A stretch of 64,000 bases of DNA from Krasilnikovia cinnamomea (GCF_004217545.1 NZ_SHKY01000001.1:3348001-3412000); one strand, 5' to 3'; shown: positions 33,487 through 42,503, counted from the first letter of the stretch. The notes: generated by a model from the sequence alone, not told the origin. Numbers and translations are program-made.

Positions 33487-33518
33487 GCACGACGTGACAT
33501 CCCACCGTGACGTCGTGC
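33487..33518. repeat. 9-bp inverted repeat GCACGACGT/ACGTCGTGC
   Basis: Arms at 33487-33495 and 33510-33518 with a 14-base spacer, about 220 bp downstream of the orphan promoter. It could be a terminator for that transcript or a protein-binding site. Confidence 0.35.
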
Positions 33519-33831
33519 CGGGTGCTTACCCGCAATAGCACAACCCGAGAACTCGCTCAGATCGACCGGCCGTCGTGGTGCGCCACGTCATGGCAGACGA
33601 CTCATGTCGCCCAGCCCTGCTGGCGCACCACGGCCTGTGAGCTGTGACATCCGTGGCAGGGAAGTGAGAAAGGAGCTGAGTCCCGGCAAGTCATTACAGG
33701 ATCATGAAACTCGAGTTGCCAATCATGACCGGCACTCGCTGACTCGAAGTCCCTAGACCTGTCCAACGGAGAACACCGCCGAGCAATCACTGAGTGAACG
33801 TCGAGCAGCGGAATGCCATCGGGGAGGGCAG

Positions 33832-34056
33832 ATGCGCAAGAGGATTCACGACATCATCGAGACGCTGCGGGTGCGGATCGCACGGCTGCGCGGGCACCGG
33901 GACTCACGCGATGGCATCACTTGGCGCGGCAGCGGACACCGGGGTTCGAGGGATGTCGCCGCTCAGGTGCTGCGGGACGAGAACCGCCGGTTGCAGGGAA
34001 TCCCCAATCCGCGCCCTGCCGACGTCACGCCCGGGTTCGTACGGTCCCGGTGCTGA
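33832..34056 (+). CDS. Small basic protein upstream of Tad locus, 74 aa
   Basis: ATG 33832 is preceded by GGGGAGGG about 4 bases away. The product starts with a basic amphipathic helix (MRKRIHDIIETLRVRIARLR) and continues Arg/Gly-rich. No family is recognised. It could be a DNA-associated peptide or chance. It is the only supported frame between the XRE operon and the Tad cluster. Confidence 0.4.
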   Translation: MRKRIHDIIETLRVRIARLRGHRDSRDGITWRGSGHRGSRDVAAQVLRDENRRLQGIPNPRPADVTPGFVRSRC

Positions 34057-34301
34057 GGTCCGGGCCGGGCGATGTCCAGCAACGCTCAGCATCACCGCGA
34101 TCGCGGCGATACAGGCAGGCGCAGGATCCCTGGGCGATGGTGATGGCTGCGGCGACGCCGCGGAATCCGGTGTCGCACATTGCGGTCTCTACGCGGGGGA
34201 GGTCCACACCTGCTTGTGACGTTGATGGTCGGTCCTCAGTAGCCAGTGTAAGAGTCGCGCAGCGGCTTCCTGAAGGGGGCCGTACCCGAGTGGGGGAGGT
34301 A

Positions 34302-34856
34302 ATGCCGGTGTTCACCCGTCCGGTTCTGGTTGGTTTCGTCGCCGCTTCTGTCCTGCTCAGCGCGGCGTGCAGCTCCGACAATCCGAAAGTCGCGCCGGCC
34401 ACCCAGCAGCCGTCACCGTCGGCGTTGCCGAGCCTCGGACCAAATGCCGCCGCCGAGCGCGATGCATTGATCGCTTACCGCGGCATGTGGAGTGCTGTCG
34501 TGGAGGCGGCGAAAACATCCGACCCCGAAGCACCAGGTGTGCGCAAGTACGCCATGGACCAAGCACTGAGATTGATCACCAGCTCCCTCTACACCGACCG
34601 CGAGCAGGGCAAGGTCACGAAAGGCGATCTGGTTTTGAACCCCAAGGTAACCGGCGCCAAGCCCGCCCAGGCACCCAACGAGGTGACGGTCCTGGACTGC
34701 GTCGACTCCACGAAGTGGCTGAAGTACAAGACAACGGGCGGCCTGGCGGACGACAAGCCAGGCGGCAAGCACCGGACCACCGCAACGGTGAAGCTCACCG
34801 GCAACACGTGGAAGGTCAGCTCTTTCCTCTTGGAGGAGTCAGGGACATGCAGCTAG
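34302..34856 (+). CDS. Lipoprotein at the head of the Tad locus
   Basis: 184 residues if ATG 34302 is used. The GGGGGAGG tract is only 2 bases away, so GTG 34290 is a real alternative. The N-terminus is a lipoprotein signal with lipobox LSAAC at about residues 18-22, then a Ser/Pro-rich linker. The mature domain (about 55-184) has the helix-plus-sheet look of small periplasmic-type domains (AYRGMWSAVVEAAKTSD; NEVTVLDCVDSTKWLKYKT). The stop overlaps the next start, so it is co-translated with a secreted protein. Location upstream of tad genes suggests a role at the cell surface with the pilus. Confidence 0.75.
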   Translation: MPVFTRPVLVGFVAASVLLSAACSSDNPKVAPATQQPSPSALPSLGPNAAAERDALIAYRGMWSAVVEAAKTSDPEAPGVRKYAMDQALRLITSSLYTDREQGKVTKGDLVLNPKVTGAKPAQAPNEVTVLDCVDSTKWLKYKTTGGLADDKPGGKHRTTATVKLTGNTWKVSSFLLEESGTCS

Positions 34857-35773
34857 GACACCGAACGCATCTGCTGCTGGCGCTCCTCGTCGGCCTGCTT
34901 GTCGCGGGGACACTGGCGCCAGCGGCGAGAGCCGATGACGGCACCGGCGGTATGCAATGCAGCAAGCAAGACCCGCGACCAGCCTGCGACATCCATGCGG
35001 GCACGCCGGGGCGGCCCGGCAAAGGAGGCAGCGAGGGCGGCAGCGGCGGTCAAGGTGGTGACGGCAAGTGCCGTGATCCCCAAGGCAAGGAGATCCCGTG
35101 CCAGCGGGATGGAGGTTGGGCTGGCACGGATGGTTGCTACTACAAGCCAGCCGATCTGTCGCCGACCATGATCGAGAACCTCGGCGGTCAGCCCTCCGAG
35201 GAGGGCGGCTGGTACCAGAAGGTCTGCTACGGCCCGGACGGGCCGGCCACAACCGGTTTCGGTGGTCCGGTATGGATCCCGGGCGCGCCGCCTGCGGTAT
35301 CGCCAGAGATCCTCGCGCGGCAGGCGCGGGCGAAGCTGCGGCTGCCCGAGGTGACGATCTGGATGAACCCGCCCGGTGACCAGCTCGTCAATCTGCCAGT
35401 CTGGCTGGCCCTCGATAAGGCGTCGTGGAAGACACAGTCGGCCACAGCCTCAGTGCCGGGGGTGAGCGTGACCGCGACCGCACGGCCGGTGACGGCGGCC
35501 TGGTCGATGGGCGAAGGCTCCACTCGGGCCTGTGACGGGCCAGGTACGGCGTGGAAGCCGGGCACCGATCCGAAAGCGGCGTCGCCGGACTGCGGCTACG
35601 TCTACCGACGTTCCTCGGCAGGCGCTGCGGGCGGCGCCTACACGGTGTCCGTGACGGTGACGTGGGAGGTGACCTGGGCGGGGGCGGGTCAGACCGGCAC
35701 GGTGCCGGGGCTGAGCACGACTGGTCACGTGCAGACCCGAGTGCAGGAGTCCCAGGCGGTCATCAGCCGCTAA
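34847..35773 (+). CDS. Secreted protein linked to Tad pilus loci, 308 aa
   Basis: ATG 34847 lies inside the preceding gene, with GAGGAG 7 bases upstream. A Sec signal peptide (residues ~6-28, ending in ARA) is followed by a Gly-rich linker with six or more Cys residues that could form disulfides. A C-terminal domain of beta strands then follows (PEVTIWMNPPGDQLVNLPVW; YTVSVTVTWEVTWAGAG). I have seen similar proteins beside actinobacterial tad genes but know no function. There is no ATPase motif, although such proteins are sometimes labelled ATP/GTP-binding. Confidence 0.7.
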   Translation: MQLGHRTHLLLALLVGLLVAGTLAPAARADDGTGGMQCSKQDPRPACDIHAGTPGRPGKGGSEGGSGGQGGDGKCRDPQGKEIPCQRDGGWAGTDGCYYKPADLSPTMIENLGGQPSEEGGWYQKVCYGPDGPATTGFGGPVWIPGAPPAVSPEILARQARAKLRLPEVTIWMNPPGDQLVNLPVWLALDKASWKTQSATASVPGVSVTATARPVTAAWSMGEGSTRACDGPGTAWKPGTDPKAASPDCGYVYRRSSAGAAGGAYTVSVTVTWEVTWAGAGQTGTVPGLSTTGHVQTRVQESQAVISR

Positions 35774-35825
35774 ACAGCAAGCAAAATCCATCAGTAGAAG
35801 CGCCCAGTTGGGGAGGACGTTGGTC

Positions 35826-36125
35826 ATGGCGCTAGGTTCCGTGCGCCCAAAATCAGGGCTGGAAGATCGCCCCGCGGTTCCCACACCGCGTGCGGGCCGG
35901 GGACCGTGGCGGGCGGCCCGCCGCCGCAAGCTGCCGTTCGTCGCGCTGCCGGAGCTGACCGGTGCGGGGCGGAGCCCGATCAGCGGTCAGCAAGATCAAA
36001 CGAGACAGGCGGCCAAGCACCCCTCGCCATGCATGGCAGCCAGCATGGAAGCCGTACCTGCCTCGTCTGCGTCAGCCCGCACGAGTACCAGCCACGGGCC
36101 TGCAATGGAAAGTAGGGCGGCATGA
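35826..36125 (+). CDS. Small unrecognised protein coupled to SAF/CpaB gene, 99 aa
   Basis: ATG 35826 has a strong GGGAGGA 8 bases upstream, and the TGA overlaps the next ATG (ATGA at 36122-36125). These two facts support translation although the sequence is basic, Pro/Ser-rich and without a family. The first 60 residues contain an Arg-rich stretch (RGPWRAARRRKLPF). It could be a short membrane-proximal or regulatory protein, or merely a coupling ORF. Confidence 0.45.
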   Translation: MALGSVRPKSGLEDRPAVPTPRAGRGPWRAARRRKLPFVALPELTGAGRSPISGQQDQTRQAAKHPSPCMAASMEAVPASSASARTSTSHGPAMESRAA

Positions 36126-36826
36126 GCGTCAGGACCGACCGTTCCCTTCCCCCGGCCGCGGCCCGCGGGGCGAGCTCACCCCCGCCCGCCGCGCTGCCGG
36201 TCACGCGCCGCTCGGGTCGACGCTCAGGCAGGAGGATCGCCGCTGGAGTGCTGATCGTGATCGCGACGGTGGTCGTGTTCTGGCAGGTGGATCTGCGCCA
36301 GCACGCCGACGAGGCGTTCCTGTCCACGGCCCGCCCGATCGCCGCAGGCAAACCCATCACCGACAGCGACCTCACCGTTGTCCGCGTCGCGAACACGTCC
36401 GGTCTGGCGCTGATCGCGGCGAGCAGCCGCAGCCAGGTCGTGGGCCGTACCGCTGCCGCGCCGATCCCGCAGGGAGTACTGCTGACCGCTGCGCAGGTCG
36501 GACCCGCTGCGTGGCCGCCTAGCGGGCAGGCCGTCATCGCGCTGGCCGTCAAGCCCGGCCGGGCGCCCGCCGAACTGACCGCCGGCGCCACCGTCGTCGT
36601 GCTCGTGGTGCCGAGCAACGCCGGCCAGAACACCGCCTCCGGCAACGGCGCCGCGAAGAACACTGACGGCACCCGGCGGGCGGTAGCCACCGTCGTGTCC
36701 GTGTCGACAGGAGCCGACCAGGTCGGCACCCGGCTCGTGACCCTGTTGCTCGCCGCCGACAGCGCCGAGACGATCGCCTCGGCCAGCGGCGACGCGTCGC
36801 TCGTCCAGATCGGAGCCCCGCGGTGA
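36122..36826 (+). CDS. CpaB/RcpC-like SAF-domain protein
   Basis: 234 residues. A basic N-terminus and one membrane helix (residues ~39-56, AAGVLIVIATVVVFWQV) are followed by a SAF domain (LSTARPIAAGKPITDSDL, then IPQGVLLTAAQV) and a C-terminal beta domain. In Tad systems CpaB/RcpC is a membrane-linked assembly protein. Gram-positive forms like this one lack a secretin partner. The stop overlaps the GTG of the next gene (36823). Position upstream of the CpaE-like and TadA genes matches the usual order. Confidence 0.8.
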   Translation: MSVRTDRSLPPAAARGASSPPPAALPVTRRSGRRSGRRIAAGVLIVIATVVVFWQVDLRQHADEAFLSTARPIAAGKPITDSDLTVVRVANTSGLALIAASSRSQVVGRTAAAPIPQGVLLTAAQVGPAAWPPSGQAVIALAVKPGRAPAELTAGATVVVLVVPSNAGQNTASGNGAAKNTDGTRRAVATVVSVSTGADQVGTRLVTLLLAADSAETIASASGDASLVQIGAPR

Positions 36827-37581
36827 ACGCAGACATGCAGAGCGAACCGCTTGTGATCGGGGTCGGGACTGTGTCCGGGGCACCCGGGGCGTCCTGCACG
36901 GCCCTCGGGATGGCCGCGCTGTGGCCGCAGCATCCCGCGCTGGCGGTCGAGGCAGATCCCTGCGGCGGTGTGCTCGCCGCCCGCTTCGGGCTGTCGCAGG
37001 GACCCGGCCTGAACCGCCTGGCCGCCGCGGCCCGCCACGGCGCCCCGGTCATCGGCGCCGCCCTGTTCGTTCAGCAGCTGCCGCTGGGGTTCAACGTGAT
37101 CGCCGGACCCGGCGACGCCCGCGAGGCGGCCAGCGCCGTCGCCGTCCTGGCCGCACATCCGGAGGCGGCGGTGCGACACCTGGCCCCCGTCGTGGTCCTC
37201 GACCTCGGACGCCTCTACGTCGATAGTCCCGCCCTCCGGCTGCTCCCGGCTGCGGACGCGGTCGTGCTCGTCACCCACCCGAGCGACGAGCACCTCAATC
37301 ACCTGTTCACCCGTCTGCCTGACCTGCAGCGCGCGGCACGTCCTGGTGTGATCGGCCTCGCGGTGACCGGCAAGAGCCGCTACTCGCCGCCGGAGATCGC
37401 CGACCAACTGGGCGCCCCGGTCTGGGCGGAGCTACCGCACGACCGGTGGGGTGCGGGCGCCCTGACCGGCCGGATGACCGGCCGGGCATGGGTGCGGACC
37501 CGCCTCGGTCAGGCCCTCAAGGTCCTCGCCGGGCAGCTCGCTGCGGCACCGCAACCGACTGAGTTGAGGACGGTGTCATGA
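36823..37581 (+). CDS. CpaE/TadZ-like protein with degenerate P-loop
   Basis: 252 residues from GTG 36823. The fold pattern is MinD/ParA-like (VIGVGTVSGAPGASCTALGM, then LAVEADPCGG, later VVVLDLGRL and DAVVLVTHPSDEHL). The deviant Walker A, where KGGxGKT is expected, reads SGAPGAS with no lysine, so ATP hydrolysis is doubtful. TadZ/CpaE proteins localise the Tad machine at the membrane and some are known to be ATPase-poor. Overlaps at both ends (GTGA with CpaB, ATGA with TadA) place it firmly in the operon. Confidence 0.75.
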   Translation: MNADMQSEPLVIGVGTVSGAPGASCTALGMAALWPQHPALAVEADPCGGVLAARFGLSQGPGLNRLAAAARHGAPVIGAALFVQQLPLGFNVIAGPGDAREAASAVAVLAAHPEAAVRHLAPVVVLDLGRLYVDSPALRLLPAADAVVLVTHPSDEHLNHLFTRLPDLQRAARPGVIGLAVTGKSRYSPPEIADQLGAPVWAELPHDRWGAGALTGRMTGRAWVRTRLGQALKVLAGQLAAAPQPTELRTVS

Positions 37582-38933
37582 CCGTCACCCCGAACGTCGT
37601 CGACGCCGTGAACGGCCACGGTGCCAGCCAGGGTGCCGGCCGAGGTGGCGAGCGCGTGCCGGCACCGTTGGACGTCGTCGCCCGGCTGCGTGCCGCCATC
37701 AGCGACAAGCTCGCCGCCGCGGGAACGATGAGCGACACCGAACGCGACCAGGCGATCGCGTTGTTCATCGCCCAGGAGATCGACACCAACGCCCGCGCCG
37801 ATATCAGCCAGGGACGAGCGCCGCTGTCGCCGCACGTCGAGGCCGCGGTGGCCCGCGCGCTGCGGGACTCGTTCACCGGGTTGGGCGCCCTGCAGCGCCT
37901 GGTCGACGACCCCCACGTGGAGGACATCTTCGTCAACGGCTGCGACAACGTGTGGGTACGCACCATCGACAACCAGCGCCTTCGGGCCGCCCCGGTCGCC
38001 GCCAGCGACGACGACCTGATCGATCTGATCCAGATCGCCGCCGCCCGCAGCGGTCAGGAGGAACGCCGCTTCGACCGCGGCAGCCCGTCACTGTCGCTGC
38101 GGCTTCCCGGCGGCCAGCGGCTGTTCGCGGTGATGGCGGTCGCGAAGCGCCCCAGCCTCTCGATCCGCCGCAACACTCTCAACCGGGTCACGCTCGATGA
38201 CCTGCTCGAGCGCGGCGAGCTCAGCCCGGCACTGCGGGCGCTGATCGCCGCCATGGTCCGATCCCGCAAGAACATCGTCTTCTGCGGCGGGACGGGAATC
38301 GGGAAGACCACCCTGCTGCGGGCCGCCGCTTACGAGATCGATCCCCTGGAGCGGATCGTCACCGTCGAAGACGCCTTCGAACTGGGCCTCGACGAGGACC
38401 TCGACGCGCACCCGAACGCGACCGCGTTGCAGCAGCGCGAACCGAACTTGGAAGGTGTCGGCGGCATCGACATGGCCACCATGGTCAAGTGGGGGCTGCG
38501 GATGCGTCCCGACCGGGTCATCGTCGGCGAAGCCCGCGGCGCGGAGGCCCTGCAGATGCTGTTCGCGATGTCGCAGGGCAACGACGGGTCGATGTGCACG
38601 ATCCACGCGAGCAATGCGAAGCAGGCACTGCTGCGCCTGGGCATGTATGTGATGGCCGCCCCGGAGAGGCTCACGTTCGACGCCGCGAACATGCTCATCG
38701 GCCAGGCCGTCGACTTCGTCGTCTTCCTCGACGTCGCCACCGACGGCACCCGCGTCGTCTCCTCCGTGCTGCAGGTTCTGGAGACCACCGGTGAGCAGGT
38801 CCCCTCCAACGAGATCTACCGGCCGGGCCCGGACCGGCGTGCGAGACCCGGCTCACCCATGCGCACCGACACCCTCGACGACCTCGTCGCGGCCGGCTTC
38901 GACCCGAGCTTGCTGCACCAGGACCGGTGGTGA
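37578..38933 (+). CDS. tadA: TadA/CpaF secretion ATPase
   Basis: 451 residues. Walker A (GGTGIGKT) is at about 237-244. Family hallmarks include the N-terminal DPHVEDIFVNG block, Asp box (TVEDAFELGL), Walker B-like RVIVGEARGAEAL, and the His-box 'CTIHASN'. This hexameric ATPase powers extension and, in some systems, retraction of Tad/Flp pili at the cytoplasmic membrane face. The ATG overlaps the preceding stop (ATGA). The stop overlaps TadB's GTG. Confidence 0.93.
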   Translation: MTVTPNVVDAVNGHGASQGAGRGGERVPAPLDVVARLRAAISDKLAAAGTMSDTERDQAIALFIAQEIDTNARADISQGRAPLSPHVEAAVARALRDSFTGLGALQRLVDDPHVEDIFVNGCDNVWVRTIDNQRLRAAPVAASDDDLIDLIQIAAARSGQEERRFDRGSPSLSLRLPGGQRLFAVMAVAKRPSLSIRRNTLNRVTLDDLLERGELSPALRALIAAMVRSRKNIVFCGGTGIGKTTLLRAAAYEIDPLERIVTVEDAFELGLDEDLDAHPNATALQQREPNLEGVGGIDMATMVKWGLRMRPDRVIVGEARGAEALQMLFAMSQGNDGSMCTIHASNAKQALLRLGMYVMAAPERLTFDAANMLIGQAVDFVVFLDVATDGTRVVSSVLQVLETTGEQVPSNEIYRPGPDRRARPGSPMRTDTLDDLVAAGFDPSLLHQDRW

Positions 38934-39811
38934 GCATGCAGCTGACGCCGATCCTGCTCGGGCTGGTCTGCGCCGCCGGGCTCACCCTGATCCTCGACGG
39001 GCTGCGCCGCCGACCCGCCGGGCCGGCCCCGGCCCGGCACCGGCCGGGGTTCACCGCGGCGGATCGCACTCGGGCGCTGCTCGCCGCCGCGGCTGGCGTC
39101 GGTGCGGCCCTGGCTACCCGCTGGCCGGTCGCGGCGATCCTCACCGCCGCCGCGGTGTGGGCGTTGCCGCGGATCCTGGGTCCCGACCGTGAGTCGCGGC
39201 AGGACCTGGCCCGCATCGAGGCGATCGCGACCTGGGCCGAACTGCTGCGCGACACCCTGTCCTCGGCGGCCGGGCTCGAGCAGGCCATCGCCGCCACCGC
39301 CCCGGTCACCCCGCTGCCGATCCGGGCTCACGTCCAAACCCTGGCCGCGGCGCCGCGAGCGGGAATCCGGCTGACGGACGCCCTGCGGGTATTCGCCCGC
39401 GACCTGGCCGATCCCACCGGCGACCTCGTGGTCCGCGCGCTGCTGCAGGCCGCCGGCTACCACGGCGGTCAGCTGACCGACTGCCTGAGCAGCCTCGCCA
39501 GTACCGCCCGCGAGCAGGCGTCCATCCGGATGCGCGTCACCACGAAACGGGCCGCGACCCGCACCACCGCCCGCATGATCACCGGCACCACCGTGGCCAT
39601 GATCCTCGGTCTGCTGGTGCTCAACCGTGGCTTCCTCGCCCCGTACGGCACCGTCACCGGGCAGATCGTCCTGCTCGCCGTGGGCGGGATCTTCACCGCG
39701 GGTTTCGTGTGGATGGCCCGCACGTCCCGCATCCAGCAGCCGCCCCGCATCCTCGCCAATGCAAATCCGGGCGGTTCGGTCATCGTCGCCGCGACCGGGA
39801 GGCTCGCATGA
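38930..39811 (+). CDS. tadB: TadB-like pilus platform protein
   Basis: 293 residues from GTG 38930, whose GTGA overlaps the TadA stop; an ATG at 38936 is also possible. Two N-terminal hydrophobic segments, a T2SSF-type cytosolic region (WAELLRDTLSSAAGLEQAIA), and two C-terminal helices (ITGTTVAMILGLLVLNRGF; GQIVLLAVGGIFTAGFVW) fit the TadB/GspF inner-membrane platform. Paired with TadC it forms the base through which pilin subunits are added. Confidence 0.85.
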   Translation: MSMQLTPILLGLVCAAGLTLILDGLRRRPAGPAPARHRPGFTAADRTRALLAAAAGVGAALATRWPVAAILTAAAVWALPRILGPDRESRQDLARIEAIATWAELLRDTLSSAAGLEQAIAATAPVTPLPIRAHVQTLAAAPRAGIRLTDALRVFARDLADPTGDLVVRALLQAAGYHGGQLTDCLSSLASTAREQASIRMRVTTKRAATRTTARMITGTTVAMILGLLVLNRGFLAPYGTVTGQIVLLAVGGIFTAGFVWMARTSRIQQPPRILANANPGGSVIVAATGRLA

Positions 39812-40680
39812 ATACCTCTGCGCTGATCGTCGGCGGCGTCGCCGGTCTCGGCCTGCTCCTGATCGTCGCCGGCCTGGTCCCGGCGCGGCCGACCCTGGCC
39901 GAAACCCTGGCCGGGTTGCATCGCCCACCCGCCCCCCTCGACCCACCGACCACGACACGCACCCGCGCCCTGTCGGCGCCGTTGCGGGCGTTCGGCCTGC
40001 CCTCGGCGCGGACCCGCACCGACCTGGCCGTACTCGAACGTTCGGTAGCCATACACCTGGCCGACCAGATGCTCGCCGTGATCGCCGGACTCATCCTGCC
40101 CCCGCTCGCCGTCGCCGTCCTGACCGACGCCAGCAGCACCTTCGGCCCCACCACACCGTTGTGGGTGTCCCTGGCCGGCGCGGCGGGCGGCTGGTGGCTG
40201 GCCGAATCCACCGTGCACGCCGAGGCGACACGCCGTCGCGCCGAGTTGCGGCACGCCCTGTCCGCCGTCCTCGACCTGGTCGTCATCTCCCTGGCCGGCG
40301 GCGCCGGACTCGAACAGGCGCTCGACGACGCCTGCACCGACACCAACGGCTGGGCAGCCGCCCGCCTCCACCACGCCGTGGCCACCTCCCGCCTACTGCG
40401 GGTTCCCCCGTGGCGCACCCTCGGCCAACTCGGCGAAGACACCGGCGTCGTCGAGCTGCAAGAACTCGCCGCGACGATGAACCTCGCCGGCGCCGAAGGC
40501 GCCCGCATCCGCACCTCGCTGACCGCCCGCGCCGCGACGCTGCGCGCCCACCAGGGCACCGCGCAGGAAACCCAGGCGAACTCCGCCACCGAACGCATGG
40601 CCCTGCCCGTGATGCTGCTCGCCCTCGCCTACATGACCTTCCTGCTCTATCCCGCCATCGCCGCCATCAGCCGCTTCTGA
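39808..40680 (+). CDS. tadC: TadC-like pilus platform protein
   Basis: 290 residues, ATG 39808 overlapping the TadB stop. It has the same T2SSF layout: N-terminal helix, VLDLVVISLAGGAGLEQALD core with the conserved Gly-Leu-Glu, and C-terminal hydrophobic helices. It is the second platform subunit of the Tad system. A 145-bp gap to the pilin gene follows, so the pilin may have its own promoter. Confidence 0.85.
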   Translation: MNTSALIVGGVAGLGLLLIVAGLVPARPTLAETLAGLHRPPAPLDPPTTTRTRALSAPLRAFGLPSARTRTDLAVLERSVAIHLADQMLAVIAGLILPPLAVAVLTDASSTFGPTTPLWVSLAGAAGGWWLAESTVHAEATRRRAELRHALSAVLDLVVISLAGGAGLEQALDDACTDTNGWAAARLHHAVATSRLLRVPPWRTLGQLGEDTGVVELQELAATMNLAGAEGARIRTSLTARAATLRAHQGTAQETQANSATERMALPVMLLALAYMTFLLYPAIAAISRF

Positions 40681-40825
40681 CAGAGGCCGAACGACCCGTA
40701 CGGCCCTTCATCTCCGGACCCAACATCGACGACCGGCGCAGCCACGACTGCGCGGGGGAGTACCACGCTGCCCGAAATGCTCACCTGCCGGACCGCCACC
40801 CGGCACCCACGGAGGAAGGAACCCG

Positions 40826-41044
40826 ATGATGAACCGCCACCGTCTGATGACCACGCTGATCCTGCTGCGGACGACACTGACCGGCCGGCTGCACACGCTG
40901 CGCGAATCCGACGAGCGCGGCAGTGAGACCACGGAGAAGGTCCTCTGGATCTCTGCGGTCATCGCCGCCGTGCTGATCGTCTACCCGATCCTCACCGGCA
41001 AACTGTCGGACTGGTTCAACGCTCTCACCTTCGGCGGCATGTGA
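40826..41044 (+). CDS. Flp-type pilin candidate
   Basis: 72 residues. GGAGGAAGGA ends 5 bases before ATG 40826, the strongest ribosome site in the locus, as expected for an abundant subunit. A basic, charged leader (to ~residue 35, with ESDERGSETTEKV) precedes one hydrophobic helix (SAVIAAVLIVYPILTG) and a short tail. Flp pilins have this size and order, with cleavage after a Gly before the Glu of the mature N-terminus. A Gly-Ser-Glu here (RGSETTEK) is the likely processing region for the prepilin peptidase encoded at 46899-47561. Confidence 0.78.
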   Translation: MMNRHRLMTTLILLRTTLTGRLHTLRESDERGSETTEKVLWISAVIAAVLIVYPILTGKLSDWFNALTFGGM

Positions 41045-41050
41045 GCGCTC

Positions 41051-41557
41051 ATGCCGTCCTCCCGACAGTCCGAGATCCGCAGAGCTGGTCGTGTCCCCCC
41101 GCCGGACACGACCGGTCTGCGGGCACCTCGTGGGTGGGCCCGGGTGCGCGCCCGCATGTCCGGCGACCGAGGATCCGTCACCGCCGAGATGGTCGTCGCG
41201 TGGCCGCTGCTACTGCTGGTCTTCGCCCTCGGCATGCAGGTCGGCATGTGGGCGTTGGGACAACTCGGAGCGCAGCACGCCGCCAACCATGCCCTGCAGA
41301 CCACCCGGGTGCTCGACGGTACCGCCGCCGCCGGGCGAGGCGACGCCACCGCGGTCCTGCAGCAGCTCGCCGGAGCCTTCATCGACGACCCGACCGTGAC
41401 CGTGACCCGCAGCGCCGACACCGCGACCGTCACCATCCGGGGCCATGCCCCCGCACTGTTCGGCGTCCGCATCCCCATTCAGACCAGTGTCAGCGCCCCC
41501 ACCGAGCGGTTCCGGCCGCAGACCCTCGCCGTCGCCCCGTTTGGAGCCCCGCGATGA
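41051..41557 (+). CDS. TadE-like pseudopilin 1
   Basis: 168 residues starting 7 bp after the Flp-like gene. An N-terminal basic region ends in GDRGSVTAEMVVAWPLLLLV, the TadE cleavage and transmembrane signature, with the Glu at position +5 relative to the Gly. A C-terminal globular part of strands follows (DPTVTVTRSADTATVTIRGH). It likely forms minor pilin complexes at the tip. Overlaps the next gene by ATGA. Confidence 0.82.
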   Translation: MPSSRQSEIRRAGRVPPPDTTGLRAPRGWARVRARMSGDRGSVTAEMVVAWPLLLLVFALGMQVGMWALGQLGAQHAANHALQTTRVLDGTAAAGRGDATAVLQQLAGAFIDDPTVTVTRSADTATVTIRGHAPALFGVRIPIQTSVSAPTERFRPQTLAVAPFGAPR

Positions 41558-42006
41558 GCGGCCCGCGGTGGCGCCGGGTAATGCGCGGGCGGCTGTCCGG
41601 CGACCGCGGCTCCGTCTTCGTCGAGGTCGCGCTCGGCTATGTGCCGATCATGGTGCTGACGGTGGTGGCCGTGATCGCCGTCGCCCGCATCGTGTCGGCC
41701 CAGATGGACGTCAACTCGGCCGCCGCCGCGGCGGCCCGGCAGGCATCACTGGCCTACACGCCGGGCGCCGCCGCAGCGGGCGCCGAGGACGCCGCCGCCG
41801 CGACGCTGACTGGCCGCACCCTGACCTGCCGTCCCCGCGCCGTCCGCGTCAACGCAGGGTCGATGGCCCCCGGCGGCCAGGTCACCGTCACCGTCGATTG
41901 CACCGTCGCCCTGCGGGATCTCTTCGGCGTGGGAATGCCCGGTGCGATGACGGTGACCGGTGAAGCCACCCAGCCGCTCGATACCTATCGGGGGACACCG
42001 CCATGA
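41554..42006 (+). CDS. TadE-like pseudopilin 2
   Basis: 150 residues from ATG 41554, coupled to the preceding stop. The GDRGSVFVEVALGYVPIMVL signature again gives Gly, then Glu at +5 and a hydrophobic helix. It has four or so Cys fewer than pseudopilin 1 and a short Thr/Ala-rich C-terminal domain. It overlaps the next gene at 42003. Confidence 0.82.
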   Translation: MSGPRWRRVMRGRLSGDRGSVFVEVALGYVPIMVLTVVAVIAVARIVSAQMDVNSAAAAAARQASLAYTPGAAAAGAEDAAAATLTGRTLTCRPRAVRVNAGSMAPGGQVTVTVDCTVALRDLFGVGMPGAMTVTGEATQPLDTYRGTPP

Positions 42007-42503
42007 GACCGCCGACCACAGTGCCCGTTGCGGCAGCGTCGCCCGCGCCCGCGCTGCCGTGGACCGCCCGGCTGCGGCGCCGACGCGGCAGGTTACGCGC
42101 TGACGACCGCGGCATGATCACCCCCTGGACCGTCGTCGGCACGCTCATGGTGATCCTGCTCGCCGGACTCGTCCTCGACGCCGGCATGGCCATGGCCGAC
42201 CAGGTCCGCCTCTACGATCGGGCCCAGGCCGCCGCCCGCGCCGGCGCCCGCGAGATCGACCTCGCCACCTACCGCAACACGGGTGTCGTCCAACTCGACC
42301 CCGACGCCGCCGTCGGCGCGGCTCAACGCTTCCTCGCCCGATCCGGCACCACCGGAACCGCCACCGCCACCACCGCGGCCGTCACGGTCACGGTCACCGG
42401 CGTCCGGCGGACCCAACTGCTGTACCTGATCGGCGTCACCACGATCCCCCTTGACGCCACCGCCGCCGCCACCGCGGCCACCGGAGTCACCAACGCCACC
42501 TGA
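42003..42503 (+). CDS. TadG-like/Rv3654c-type pseudopilin 3
   Basis: 166 residues. RADDRGMITPWTVVGTLMVI shows the cleavage Gly and transmembrane helix but not the +5 Glu, as in some TadG/Flp-associated helical proteins of actinobacteria. A helical stretch (YDRAQAAARAGAREIDLATY) follows, then a Thr/Ala-rich beta region. It completes a set of one pilin and three pseudopilins in direct succession. Confidence 0.75.
   Translation: MRPPTTVPVAAASPAPALPWTARLRRRRGRLRADDRGMITPWTVVGTLMVILLAGLVLDAGMAMADQVRLYDRAQAAARAGAREIDLATYRNTGVVQLDPDAAVGAAQRFLARSGTTGTATATTAAVTVTVTGVRRTQLLYLIGVTTIPLDATAAATAATGVTNAT

Larger units (their letters stand above)
33165..33831. other. 667-bp gene-free region upstream of XRE operon
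   Basis: No convincing frame. It contains a near-consensus plus-strand promoter (33240-33270) and an imperfectly explained 9-bp inverted repeat at 33487-33518. The lower GC of 33640-33830 suggests regulatory DNA. The XRE operon promoter must lie at its left edge on the minus strand. Confidence 0.4.

Noticed and set aside
34057..34301. Minus-strand 125-codon frame (34025-34402) as a gene
   Set aside because: It overlaps the start of the lipoprotein gene and lacks a start signal. At most a relic.
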